Below, one piece after another: positions 34,833 through 44,786 of a stretch of DNA of 64,000 bases. The position numbers and the translations under genes were made by a program. The stretch covers positions 399,001 through 463,000 of the forward strand of contig JAFCIZ010000010.1 of assembly GCA_017871115.1 (NCBI GenBank), read 5' to 3'. The DNA is from Cunninghamella blakesleeana. Taxonomy: Eukaryota; Mucoromycota; Mucoromycetes; Mucorales; Cunninghamellaceae. Below the pieces are notes generated by a model that was not told the DNA's origin, did no database searches, and saw only the letters and a list, made by a program, of their open reading frames with translations. Within the stretch, counting starts at the first letter, position 1; every line of letters begins with the position of its first letter.

Positions 34833-35011
34833 AATTAGTATTGTTATTTTTTATTACTAGCCAACTTTTTTAATTTGTATTTTTTAATGACTCTCGTATT
34901 TCCATATTCGGAATACTGCGGGGAATAAAAATGATTTTTTAAAAATTCTTTGCCCTTTTTTTTAATTTCTATTTTCTCTGCCCTATTTTTTTTAATATTT
35001 GACCAATAATT

Positions 35012-35048
<37 letters not shown>

Positions 35049-35070
35049 TATTACTGATTAAGTCAAATTA

Positions 35071-35960
35071 ATGATTATGAATACTCGATTATTTAGCAAC
35101 CAAGAATTATTTTGGTTAGAACAAGAAGATGCCTCTAGGTAAAATAATAATAAAGAAAACGATTTGGAAAAAAAAATTATAATATTGTGTATGTATTTTC
35201 TCTTATTACATATTATTATTATATAGTGTTATTAATATTAATATTACTATTATTATTATAATATAGTGATAATGAATTATTTTTGTCTTCAGATACCTCT
35301 CCTCATTCTTTACAATATTATAAAGCAAAGCAAAAAAGATGTAAATCAAAATATCAACGTTCCCAAACTTTACTTATTGAAAAGCATATTAATGAATTCA
35401 ATGAGTTACAAAAAAAATTCAGTGATTGTATAGATACAAGTTCTCTACCAGCAGCTACAACAATAGCAGTAACTAAAAATAATAATCGTCGAAATAGTAA
35501 AAAACTTTTTAAATTGATCGCTGGACGCGAATATCTTGAGAAAAACTATGATACAATTAAAAATATATTTAAAAATTTTGATGAAAATGATAATAACCAA
35601 AAGGGTGATCATGATTTGAATACCAGTACTCAAAATAATAATACATCTTTAACTTACCAAGAAGAAGTTACGGTAAAAAAAAAGAAAAGAAAAGAGAATA
35701 GGCCCATAATTGATTATTTAAACTAATAGTATGAATATTCATTAATTTGATTATTATTTTTTTTATTCATTCTAATTAATTTATAGAAAGTATATAATTC
35801 AGCTATAAAATCGCGTCGAATAGCACATCAAAAACAATTATATAATCTATCGAAGCAATACTTTGATGAACAATTAAAGATAAAAAAATCTCAGTACAGT
35901 GTGCCTAAAATTTCAAAAGAAAATAGTATGACAAACAAAGTTATATTCAACTTACCTTAA
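35071..35960 (+). CDS. Unrecognised coiled-coil protein, short tandem paralogue (copy A)
   Basis: I do not recognise the family. Three exons: 35071-35138, 35267-35672, 35787-35960, 215 residues. The N-terminus contains ELFWLEQEDASRSDNELFL, then a basic helical stretch and INEFNELQKKFSDCID, a segment FKLIAGREYLEK, an acidic/Asn-rich linker, and a final basic helix KVYNSAIKSRRIAHQKQL. All of these blocks align with the next gene (ELFWLEQEDANRSDNESFL, VDEFNELQKDFSCHID, FEVIDGSKFVEK, KMYNSLIETYRIRHRNQL), and both introns occur at the same codon positions and phases (phase 2 after the acidic motif, phase 0 before the K-V/M-Y-N-S motif). This is therefore a tandem duplicate. No signal peptide or membrane segment. 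Reading through intron 2 adds a short Lys-rich tail (VKKKKRKENRPIIDYLN) before a stop. Confidence 0.75.
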
Positions 35961-36480
35961 TAGCATTATACCAAGAGCGAAAAAATTATTAATTATTTGG
36001 GCCGAAAAGAAAAAAAAATGCATATATACATATATATATTTGACAACCATCAATAAATTACAATGTACAATTATTATTATTATCATTAACCATAATGTCC
36101 TTATTAAAAATTCAAATCATAATCTATCCATTAAAATGTATACAATATATAAATTAAAATCTCATCAATTTTTTTATTACAAAAACTTTAAAGATATGCT
36201 ATTTTTTATTTTTATTAATAATAAGTACGTTTTAACTTCATAATGATGATGCATATATTTATATATATGAGAGTTTCTTTTATTCATACTTATCAAATCA
36301 ACAGGTTAAGTTCAATATAGATGAAATTAAATTTAAAGTTTGCTTTTAAGCGAAAAAACGGGATTTAAAATTTATCAATTTTTTATAAAAGTTTTTTTTT
36401 TCCTCTTTTTTTAAAAGAAAAAACTTGGAATTCTTAAATAAATTTATGCAAAAGTTACTACAGTAGTGGCAGCAAATAAA
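35961..36480. other. Spacer between tandem paralogues
   Basis: 520 bp of AT-rich spacer. It holds no copy of the long third-exon domain seen in the downstream paralogue, so the shorter gene is not simply cut by a late stop. The 67-codon open frame at 36040-36243 is Ile/Asn-rich and unsupported. Confidence 0.55.
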
Positions 36481-38401
36481 ATGACCGATAAACAATCTTT
36501 TACACAAGAATTGTTTTGGTTGGAACAAGAAGATGCTAATAGGTAAATTAATTTATTTTTTTTAAACATAGGAATGTAAAAATCTAACGGGCGATTTAAA
36601 TCTAAATCTATATAATAAAAATAAGTGTGTTAATACTTTTACTGTTTTTTCTCTTTCTTTTTTATTCCTTTTCTATAGTGATAATGAATCTTTCTTACCT
36701 TCAGATACACCATGCGATTCACCTATATTTACCAAATTGAAAAAGCGATCGATCAAAACTAGATTTCGCCATGTTTATAATAAAACAATTCAAAAACAAG
36801 TTGATGAATTTAACGAACTCCAAAAAGATTTTAGTTGTCATATTGATAATAGATTTTTATCAAAAAATGGACGACACAAACCTATATTTGAAGTTATTGA
36901 CGGGTCAAAATTTGTTGAAAAACACACTGATGAATTCAAAAAGCTTTTACATGACATAACTAATCAAGAAGAACAAATATCTAAAAATAATATAGATAAT
37001 GAAAAGGTTAACGGCATGACAGATGTTATCATGACGACTGATGAAGAAAATATTAAAAAAGAATATCAAAATGAAGTTTTGGTAAACGTATAAATATATA
37101 TATATATGCGTGTATTTGTATATATATATTTACCTTTTATAATTAATTTTACATTACTCTCACTTTTTCAATAGAAAATGTATAATAGTTTAATTGAGAC
37201 ATACCGTATAAGACATCGTAATCAATTAAGCATCATTCAAAAACAGTTTAATGAACAATTATTAAGAGCAAATGACAGTTTAGTATATATAAATGGCGAC
37301 CAATTAATAAATAAGGAGCAATCACAAATATCAACAACACCATTAATAGCCAAACCAAAAAAAAGCGTTCATTTTATTGATACTACTAGAGATCCACGGT
37401 TAAGACAAAGCTTATATCAACAACAATCATCTCTGCCAAATCAACTTCAGCCTTTTGGCCAGCAACTAGTACAACAACACCAACAGGTACAGAAGCATAT
37501 AAACGATAATGAGTTATCTAGTATCACTAATGAGCAGCAACAGCATCGTCAACCATCTCAATCAGAGCTATTTCATAATCAAATGCTACAACCTCAAAAT
37601 CATAAAAATTCTAATATACCACCTGTTATGATTAAAGAGCAACAATCTTCCTCAAAAATTAACTTAGATATAGTCTCTAATAAATCATATATATCAAATA
37701 ATACCTATAAATTAGATTTACAATCTGATGTAGATATTGAATATCAAACTCTATCAGCATTATCATCATCAAAACCAGAAGTATCATCCACATCTATTGT
37801 ACAATTGGAATCTACAAATCCATCTTCAACTACTTCATTAAAGTCTACTGTATTATCAACTCCTGAGGTACTACCACCTACTGTTTCAAAAGAACCTGGT
37901 ATATCATCAACGCCTGAAATATCAATGTTTGAAGTATCGCCGATATTATTCTCCACAGTGCCTAGTTCACCTTCACCACCCGACGTTGATCTCGAAAATT
38001 ATGATATTAAACAATTGGAATTAGATATTAAAAAATTACCCGGAAAGTATTTAATAAAAAATGGAGAAATTGATTTAGACGATAATGATAATAAAATATT
38101 AATCTGGCGTAAACATATTGGTAAATCAGCTATTATACGATTAGGTGCTATTCGTCTCTATGAACGAGCATATAGAGCTTATAAAAAGAATGTAGATAAG
38201 AGCGACAAATGGTATACCCGTACTTTAAAATCATTCAAGGAAAAGGGATTCGCCGTCAATTGCAGCTGTGTAAATAATGCTCCACTTTTTGTTTATATGC
38301 CTAGTTTAAATAAAAAAACGTGGATAAAAGTTGGTACTGCTGATGCTGTCATAGAAAGGATCAATACACTTCAGAAAGAAAAAGAAAAAAAGATGATATA
38401 A
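36481..38401 (+). CDS. Unrecognised coiled-coil protein, long tandem paralogue (copy B)
   Basis: Family not recognised. Three exons: 36481-36542, 36679-37081, 37175-38401, 563 residues, about 350 more than the upstream paralogue. The first 190 residues match that copy block by block with identical intron phases. Exon 3 adds a Gln-rich stretch (about 37400-37600), a long Ser/Thr/Pro/Val-rich repeat-like region (STPEVLPPTVSKEPGIS type), and a folded-looking C-terminus from about 37980. That C-terminus includes LELDIKKLPGKYLIKNG, ILIWRKHIGKSAIIRLGAIR, YERAYRAYKKN, a CSC pair, and a terminal FVYMPSLNKKTWIKVGTAD...ERINTLQ. The last pattern weakly resembles T5orf172/GIY-YIG-like strand-helix units, but I cannot assign it. 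The duplicate pair sits immediately upstream of the 2.2 kb gene-poor zone. Confidence 0.75.
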
Positions 38402-39171
38402 CAACATAAATATAAAACTATAATTTAATAGTATTTATAATATCATGAAAACATTTAATAAAAAAATAATAAACGTTAAGGTATATGATTCAACCATCAA
38501 TTCTATAAATTTATTTATTTGAAATGGTCCAATCTATTCAATAAAAATAAAAATAAAATAGATTAGATCAGATTATTCATTTGTAATTATTTTCTTTTAA
38601 ATATATATATATATATATATGTATAATTTTGTATTATAAAGACTTATTTTATTGCTTATTTTTTTATCTTTTTTAAATTTAAAAATAAATAATATATTGT
38701 AATTTAATTTAATTTTATCATATTTATTATTATATAGAACACATTTTATGCTTATATTATCATATTAAAAAAATACATGAAAATATCCATAAAAATTATA
38801 AATCCTGCATTAAAATACTTTTTAATTTCGCGTACCATTTTTTTTTTCTATAAAAAAAGGCTATTTATAGTTTATTAATAAAAATTTTATAGATAGTCAA
38901 AATAAAATAAAAATGTAAAAAGGTTCAATATGACATTTAAAAAAAGGGTGTAATTCTAAGTAATAAAAAAGTTTTTACAAGAAGCAATAGATATGGTGAG
39001 CGTAAAACTGGATAAAAAAGTGCAAAATATTTGGAAATCTAACAATAGTATTATAAGTATCTAGCTTTTTATTTTTCCTCTTTTTTTACTTTTTATTTTC
39101 ATATAAAATTAATGATACTGAACATATATTCAGTTTATAAAGGTACTTGAAAAAATACATCTTCATAAAAA

Positions 39172-39500
39172 ATGGTAGAAAGGTTGTTGAAAACCGATCA
39201 AGAACAAAATAATAATAATATAAATACGATAAGTTGAACAATTAGAGACAGATATACAGATGGCGAAAAGACTTTGAATTATTAGAAGATAAATTGGTAA
39301 ACGTCACTTCGCAATCAATACTACTGCTATAAGGTCGATAACAACCACAGAAGTTATTACTTTCAGTTCTATATTTGCCTCAGCAACCGCAAACAAAGTA
39401 ATAATTACAAGTTTTACAAAATATGAAAGTTCCATCAAATAAACGTAATAGCGACGATAACACTCAAGCGAACAAAAAAAAAATAGAACAAAGAAAATAA
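39172..39500 (+). pseudogene. Possible decayed gene fragment with several frameshifts
   Basis: ATG at 39172 opens MVERLLKTDQEQNNNNINTI and then stops. One frame over the sequence continues as VEQLETDIQMAKRL, and after another single-base shift as ELLEDKLVNVTSQS. A further shift gives a roughly 50-codon open stretch rich in Thr/Ser/Ile to about 39440. A last ATG near 39422 opens MKVPSNKRNSDDNTQANKKK to a TAA. Base composition is nearer to coding than to the flanks. Consecutive coding-like segments joined only by frameshifts suggest a relic rather than a functional gene; chance cannot be excluded. The family is unknown. Confidence 0.3.
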
Positions 39501-40487
39501 TAATAATAATAATAATGAAAAGACACTTCTACAATAGTGGTAAATATTTATTAATAGCATTCTCTTACACATTTGTACGATTTAAATATATTAGGTCTTC
39601 ATAACAATGAGTAACGTACCATACCAAATAGAATCATAGCCTCTTCCATTTTATTCGATAACAATAAATCAACCACTTATTCGTAATACATCATACTATT
39701 AAAAACCGATAGTAATGTTTTTCTCTTATAGTTTAGTATATGTTTTATATTACCTATCTTTATCTTTATTTATCTTTCGCTTATTACTTTTAAATATTCT
39801 TATACTTGTACAATTTTATAAATTCTTTTTTAAAAGCATATACACGTATTACTACAATTACAATCATATTTGAAAAGTTCCACGTGACAAGGAGACTCTC
39901 CCAGAAGTATATAAGGAAATTGATCCAGACATTTTTCTTTATACTATGAACTCATTTTATATTATTTATAGCAATATACTAGTATGTATTTTTTAAATAA
40001 TTCATCAATGATGCCATCTATAAATTCATTAATAATGAAAATCTCGTATTACATTCCATTTATAAACTACATAAAAAATGAAATATATCTTTTTTTTTAT
40101 CAAGTACAATTAATATGATCTATATTTCATTTCTAATTGGTGACATTTTTTTAAATAAAAAATGCCAAGAAATAAATTCATCAAAAAAAATAAAGTATGG
40201 CTTTATTACCTGGATTGTGGTTACATGATCTCTAATTTTATTTTAACTTTTAATTTCCTTAGATAGAGAAAATGATTCGTAAGATCGAGGTCGGAATTCC
40301 AAGCTTCCATAATATATTAAAAATACTTCTTTATATAAAAATATACTGAATATACCCTTTCGGAAATTCAATAAGGTTTTTTGGATCAAAATAAAAAAAT
40401 AAAAAAGGTAATATATATTTCCATATAGAACATTTGGAATAAGTTTATTGTTTTTAAAATTTGAGAATCAGTTTTTATTTTTATTTT

Positions 40488-40495
40488 TATATAAA
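40488..40495 (+). promoter_or_regulatory. TATA box of the GlcG-like gene
   Basis: TATATAAA lies 79-86 bases before the ATG at 40574 and is followed by a C/T-rich stretch (about 40524-40555) of the kind seen at strong fungal transcription starts. Together with the gene's less AT-biased codons this suggests strong expression. Confidence 0.45.
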
Positions 40496-40573
40496 TATAA
40501 AGAGGCACACTTTTTGACAACTCTTTATCTTTTATCTTTTATCTTTATTTATTAAATTGATACGTAGTTCAAC

Positions 40574-41041
40574 ATGAATAAACTTTTCCTTTTCTTTGTT
40601 TTACTTCTTGTAACAGTTGCTGCTTGCGCTGATATTGCTCATGTAAACACAGTTACTACAGATGGAGCTATTGCTGCTGCCGAAGCTGTTTTAAAAGCTG
40701 CTCGTAAAGGCAAGCATACCGTAGCTGTTGCTGTAATTGATCGTAACGGAAAGTATCGTTTATTAGTTACTGACGATAATGCTGGTCCTCAAACCGAAGA
40801 ATCCGCTAAACGTAAAGCCTTCACCGCCGTTTCCTTTGGTCGCCCTACTTCTAATTTAACTGCTACCGCTGGTGGTTCTGGTATTACCATCCGTGATATC
40901 CCCAATACTTTATTCTTAGCTGGTGGTGTACCTATCATTTACAACGGTGCTCCTATTGGTGCTATTGGTGTAGGAGGTGCTCCCTCTGGTGACCTTGATG
41001 AAGAATATGCTCGTGCTGGTCTTAAAGCCATTCATTTATAG
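40574..41041 (+). CDS. Secreted GlcG/HbpS-like (DUF336) protein
   Basis: A single exon of 155 codons. Residues 1-19 (MNKLFLFFVLLLVTVAACA) form a typical signal peptide with an AxA-type cleavage zone. The mature part is a GlcG/HbpS-family domain: helix with AIAAAEAVLKAARKG, strand VAVAVIDRNGKYRLLV, SAKRKAFTAVSFGRPTSNL, the GGVPIIYNGAPIGAIGVGGA strand-turn pair, and a final LDEEYARAGLKA helix. Family members in bacteria include heme-degrading or heme-binding HbpS and the glycolate-operon protein GlcG; their activity is poorly defined, so a catalytic role is not claimed. The gene has no intron, uses GC-richer codons than its neighbours and lies in a gene-poor zone. That fits high expression or a bacterial origin. 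Secretion is inferred. Confidence 0.88.
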   Translation: MNKLFLFFVLLLVTVAACADIAHVNTVTTDGAIAAAEAVLKAARKGKHTVAVAVIDRNGKYRLLVTDDNAGPQTEESAKRKAFTAVSFGRPTSNLTATAGGSGITIRDIPNTLFLAGGVPIIYNGAPIGAIGVGGAPSGDLDEEYARAGLKAIHL

Positions 41042-41734
41042 ATAAATTATTAGTATTCTTCTTCTTAAAATAATAGAAGTTATTTATTTTATCATTGTTG
41101 AAGATAGTGTATTTTTATTGGTTAATAATTTTGAAAAATAAAATTTAAATTATTTATCACTCCTTTTTTGTAGTTATTTTTACCTCTTTTAGCCACTTTT
41201 ATTTTTTTGTTTTTTTCAAAGTATTTTATTTATTTTATCACATTGGAGCGTAGAAAATATAACAAATATAATGATACATACTGTATGAACACACTGCTAC
41301 AAGAGTTACTGTATGTAAATATAACAACGGTAGTTACACATTATGGTATTTTAAGTAAGTAGATTTTTTGGTTATTGTACAGAGCTATTTTGAACTTTTA
41401 AGGTTGAAACTACAGCATCCAATATAAGCTGTTGTAAAAGGATGGGTTGTAAAAGGGGATTTGAATTTATTCATTATATATTTTAAAGAAATGATAGAAA
41501 AAAATCTAGCAATTGGTTGGTAGTATGAAACAGAAATAATCATTGCAACGAATGTTTTAACCAAAAAAATATACGACCATAAGTAAAATCATTAGAGTAT
41601 CTACAATAAAGAAACATTAATTGTAATATATTTCATTAACGGCTTGTTATTATATATCATATGATTTATTTAGAATTTTTTTATTAGCGTATTCCAATAA
41701 ATGAACGATGGAATAGCACTAGTTTGAAATATAA

Positions 41735-41935
41735 AAGAACCGTCTATTTACTGATGCTAATATTGATCTAGGGTTTGTAAAAATAAGCCTACTACGTAGG
41801 TTTAACATACTAGAATATAATTCTTCAAATACAGTGGTTTTCTTAGAGATAACCCTTGGGATTGATTTCAAAATGAAAAGCTGGAGGAAAGTATCAATAG
41901 TAGCTTGTATATTTGATACAATATTGCAATTCTAA
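41735..41935 (+). pseudogene. Possible gene relic, 66-codon open stretch without a proper start
   Basis: An open frame bounded by TAA codons, with a normal amino-acid mix (DANIDLGFVKISLLRRFNI, MKSWRKVSIVACIFDTI) instead of the Ile/Tyr/Lys-only composition of chance frames in this genome. Its first ATG is near the end. I cannot place it in a family; a decayed transposable element is possible. Confidence 0.2.
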
Positions 41936-42117
41936 TAAATATGTTTTCGAGTGCAAGTTTATCAAAAAGAGTTGCCATTATGTATCTTTTTTTAAACGGT
42001 TATTTTTTTAATAATCCCTTTTTAGATAAGATTGTAACAAAAAAAAAGGTACTGAATACTTAAGGTGAAAGCATTTCCAAAGCTAAAATATTAGTAACTC
42101 TCTCCCAAAAAATATAA

Positions 42118-42252
42118 TGCACAGATAAAGGATGCCATATAAAATTCGCAGTTTATGGCACCCCTAATATGGGTAATGATGAAAATACACAACTTGAATT
42201 AAATTTTGTATTTCAAGAGCCCGATGCACATATGCCGGTGTACCTCATGTAA
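42118..42252 (+). pseudogene. Possible gene relic, 45-codon open stretch
   Basis: Open frame ending at a TAA (42250-42252), with balanced composition including KFAVYGTPNMGNDENTQLE and FVFQEPDAHMPVY. Local GC is higher than around it. It has no start codon in context and no recognised homologue. Confidence 0.2.
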
Positions 42253-43168
42253 TTCTGAAAAAAAGGTGATACATTTATAGGATTTATTTTCAAGATCTTA
42301 TCTTTGATCCTTTTTTTTAAAAAAAATAAAGTAAATAAAATATAAAATTATACTAATGTATATATATATATATTATTAAAAAATAAAAAGAATAGTAAAT
42401 GATGTACTGTATGATTCTCGGCATTGTATGCTCGTAAACTATGCTATACAGATTAAGTTACAGAATTCTTTATCACTTTTTATTGTGAAAAATATATAAA
42501 ATAGGAATGTAAAATAAATATTAATAGATATATTAATATAGGTAATAAAAAATGAAAAAACTTAAAGTCGTTCAGAATCAAATAATAAATATTTACAAGA
42601 AGAATTAATGTAAGTAAAGTTAATAATAAATAAACAAATGAATGATATTATCAATTTATTGATATTTTATTTATGATTTATATTATATTTGTAATAAGTC
42701 AAGGAATCTAAAAATTTTTAAAATTAATATAATATTAACTAGAGCTCTTATGCACTTACTCAATATATTTTTATTTTTTAATCTTTATCACATTTTAAAA
42801 AGTTATGCGTAAAAATCATTAATTTATTATAACTTTTTTATAAATGTATTTTATAAACTTAAAATTAATGGTACACACATACCCATCTACTTTTTGAACT
42901 TTTACAAAATTTTTATATAAAAAATACGCATAAAATTACCATTTATTTATAAATATAATTTTTTTTATCTAATTTAATAAAAATACTGAATATTTATGGT
43001 AATGATAGTATTAATATTTATTTGTCTTTTGATGCTTTATTATTGTATAAGTAATATTTCTAATACATATTTATTTAATTAAATATATTAGTATAACGAA
43101 GGTGTAAAAAAAGGATTTTGCTTGAATGAATTCTTTAATCAAAAATAAGCGGCGTTTAAAATCATTGA

Positions 43169-43180
43169 CCAATATAAAAG
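43169..43180 (+). promoter_or_regulatory. CCAAT and TATA elements upstream of RPN12
   Basis: CCAAT (43169-43173) overlaps a TATAAAAG box (43173-43180), 83 bases before the RPN12 start codon, and a C/T-rich initiator-like tract follows at about 43200-43230. Confidence 0.45.
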
Positions 43181-43262
43181 CAGAAAAAATTTCTTACGCG
43201 TTCTTTTTTTTTTCTTTCTCCCTCTTTTTTATTATTATTTTATACACTACATTTATTTTACA

Positions 43263-44786
43263 ATGGCACAAAACTTACAAACACTTAGAGATCAATTAAA
43301 ATCAGAATTGCATTCTTCTTCTTCAAATTTACAAAAATGTAATCAACTTTTGACTCAGTCAAAGGTAATAATAATAATAACAAATAGAATATGATTTTAG
43401 CTCTTTAAAATATCCTCGTCATACGTATATTGGATTTATTTATATAGAGATGCTCACTATATATTTCTTTTTATTATCATTGTATATATATAACTGTATA
43501 GTTTGCATTAATTGAATCAGGAGCTTATATTCCAGTATCAAAACAAGCTGATCCAAATACTTTAGTAATAGCACGTAAGATTGTTGTTACTATCTCTATT
43601 TTTTTTTATAAAATATAATTTTATATAAATATTTATATATATCACTTTTTCTTTATTTAATTATATATTATATATATAGGCGATATTCTTGAAATGGGTG
43701 CATATTATAGTGTACGTGTTAAAGATCTTGCTGCTTTTGAACGATATATTTCTCAACTTCATCCTTATTATCACGATTTAAGGTACAACTTATATAAATT
43801 ACTTTGAAAGAAAAGGAAAGGAGGAATTGATAAAATATGAAAAGGGAAAAAGTAGAGTTATTAACATCATTCTTTTTCTCTTTCCATTTTATTTTATTTT
43901 ATTATTACTATTAATACATGGACTATTTAGATCAGTACTTCCTCCTTCACCTCAAATGTACCCTTTAACTGGATTGAATTTACTTCGATTATTATCACAA
44001 AATCGTTTATCTGATTTTCATACCGCATTGGAAACTATTGATCCTGACCAATTACAAACAAATCAATATATTAAACAAGCTGTAGACTTAGGTATATCAT
44101 TCATTTGCTTATATACATGAATAAAAGAGCAAAAGATAGATACATATTTAGAGGGATGATGGATAATATCGTATTAATAACAAGGTATATTTATTTATAT
44201 CAATTAGAGCAATTTTTAATGGAAGGCAGTTACAATAAAGTTTGGAGCACACGTAACTCAATTCAAGGTGAAGAATTTACATTCTTTTATGATATTTTAA
44301 TCAACACTGTCCGGTAAGGAATATATATGTATGAATATATTAAAAAATAATTAGAAGCGAACTATATTAATTATTTTACTGATTTATATATATATATACA
44401 TATATGATGTGATCCAAAAGTAATGAAATTGCATGTTGTAGCGAAAAGGCTTATGATTACCTTCCTTTACAAGATGCTGGTGCTTTATTATTTTTAAAGA
44501 ATACTCAAGAAATATTAGATTTTGCAAACGAGGTAAATTCATATATAAGTATATATATTGTTATTATTGTTATTTTAAAAAATTAATAAAATCAACAAAA
44601 TAAAAGAAATAATGGTACTAATACCTTTATTTTTCTTGATAATCATATTAGCGTGGATGGAAAGTTAACCCTGGAGAACAAGTGATCCATTTTGTTGCTG
44701 ATGATAAAGATGCAGTCGAAATCCCCCAAGAACAAATTATTACTCGTACTTTGGCATATGCAAGAGAATTGGAGCGTATTGTATAA
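43263..44786 (+). CDS. RPN12: 26S proteasome regulatory subunit RPN12 (PSMD8)
   Basis: Lid subunit of the 19S regulatory particle. Seven exons: 43263-43364, 43502-43574, 43680-43782, 43931-44091, 44208-44313, 44442-44532, 44652-44786, 256 residues, the normal family size. Recognised from consecutive PSMD8 motifs: ARDILEMGAYYSVRVKDL, FERYISQLHPYYHDLR, the GLNLLRLLSQNRLSDFHTALE block, NQYIKQAVDLEQFLMEGSYN, the EFTFFYDILINTVR stretch of the PCI domain and the terminal TLAYARELERIV. RPN12 joins the lid last and helps couple it to the base. Start ATG 43263 follows a CCAAT/TATA pair. Nothing is truncated. Confidence 0.96.

Larger units (their letters stand above)
38402..40573. other. Gene-poor zone upstream of the GlcG-like gene, with possible decayed coding sequence
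   Basis: 2.2 kb without an intact gene. Local composition is less AT-rich at about 39170-39500, where frame-shifted coding-like fragments occur (separate entry). An E-box-like CACGTG lies near 39882-39888, and a TATA-like sequence near 39908. The rest is low complexity. Confidence 0.5.
41042..43262. other. Gene-poor zone between the GlcG-like gene and RPN12
   Basis: 2.2 kb without an intact gene. Two short open stretches of more coding-like composition are described as separate relic candidates (41735-41935 and 42118-42252). The remainder is AT-rich, and no terminal repeats were recognised. Confidence 0.5.

Noticed and set aside
37744..37956. Minus-strand frame of 70 codons
   Set aside because: Antisense shadow of the Ser/Thr/Pro-rich region of the long paralogue.
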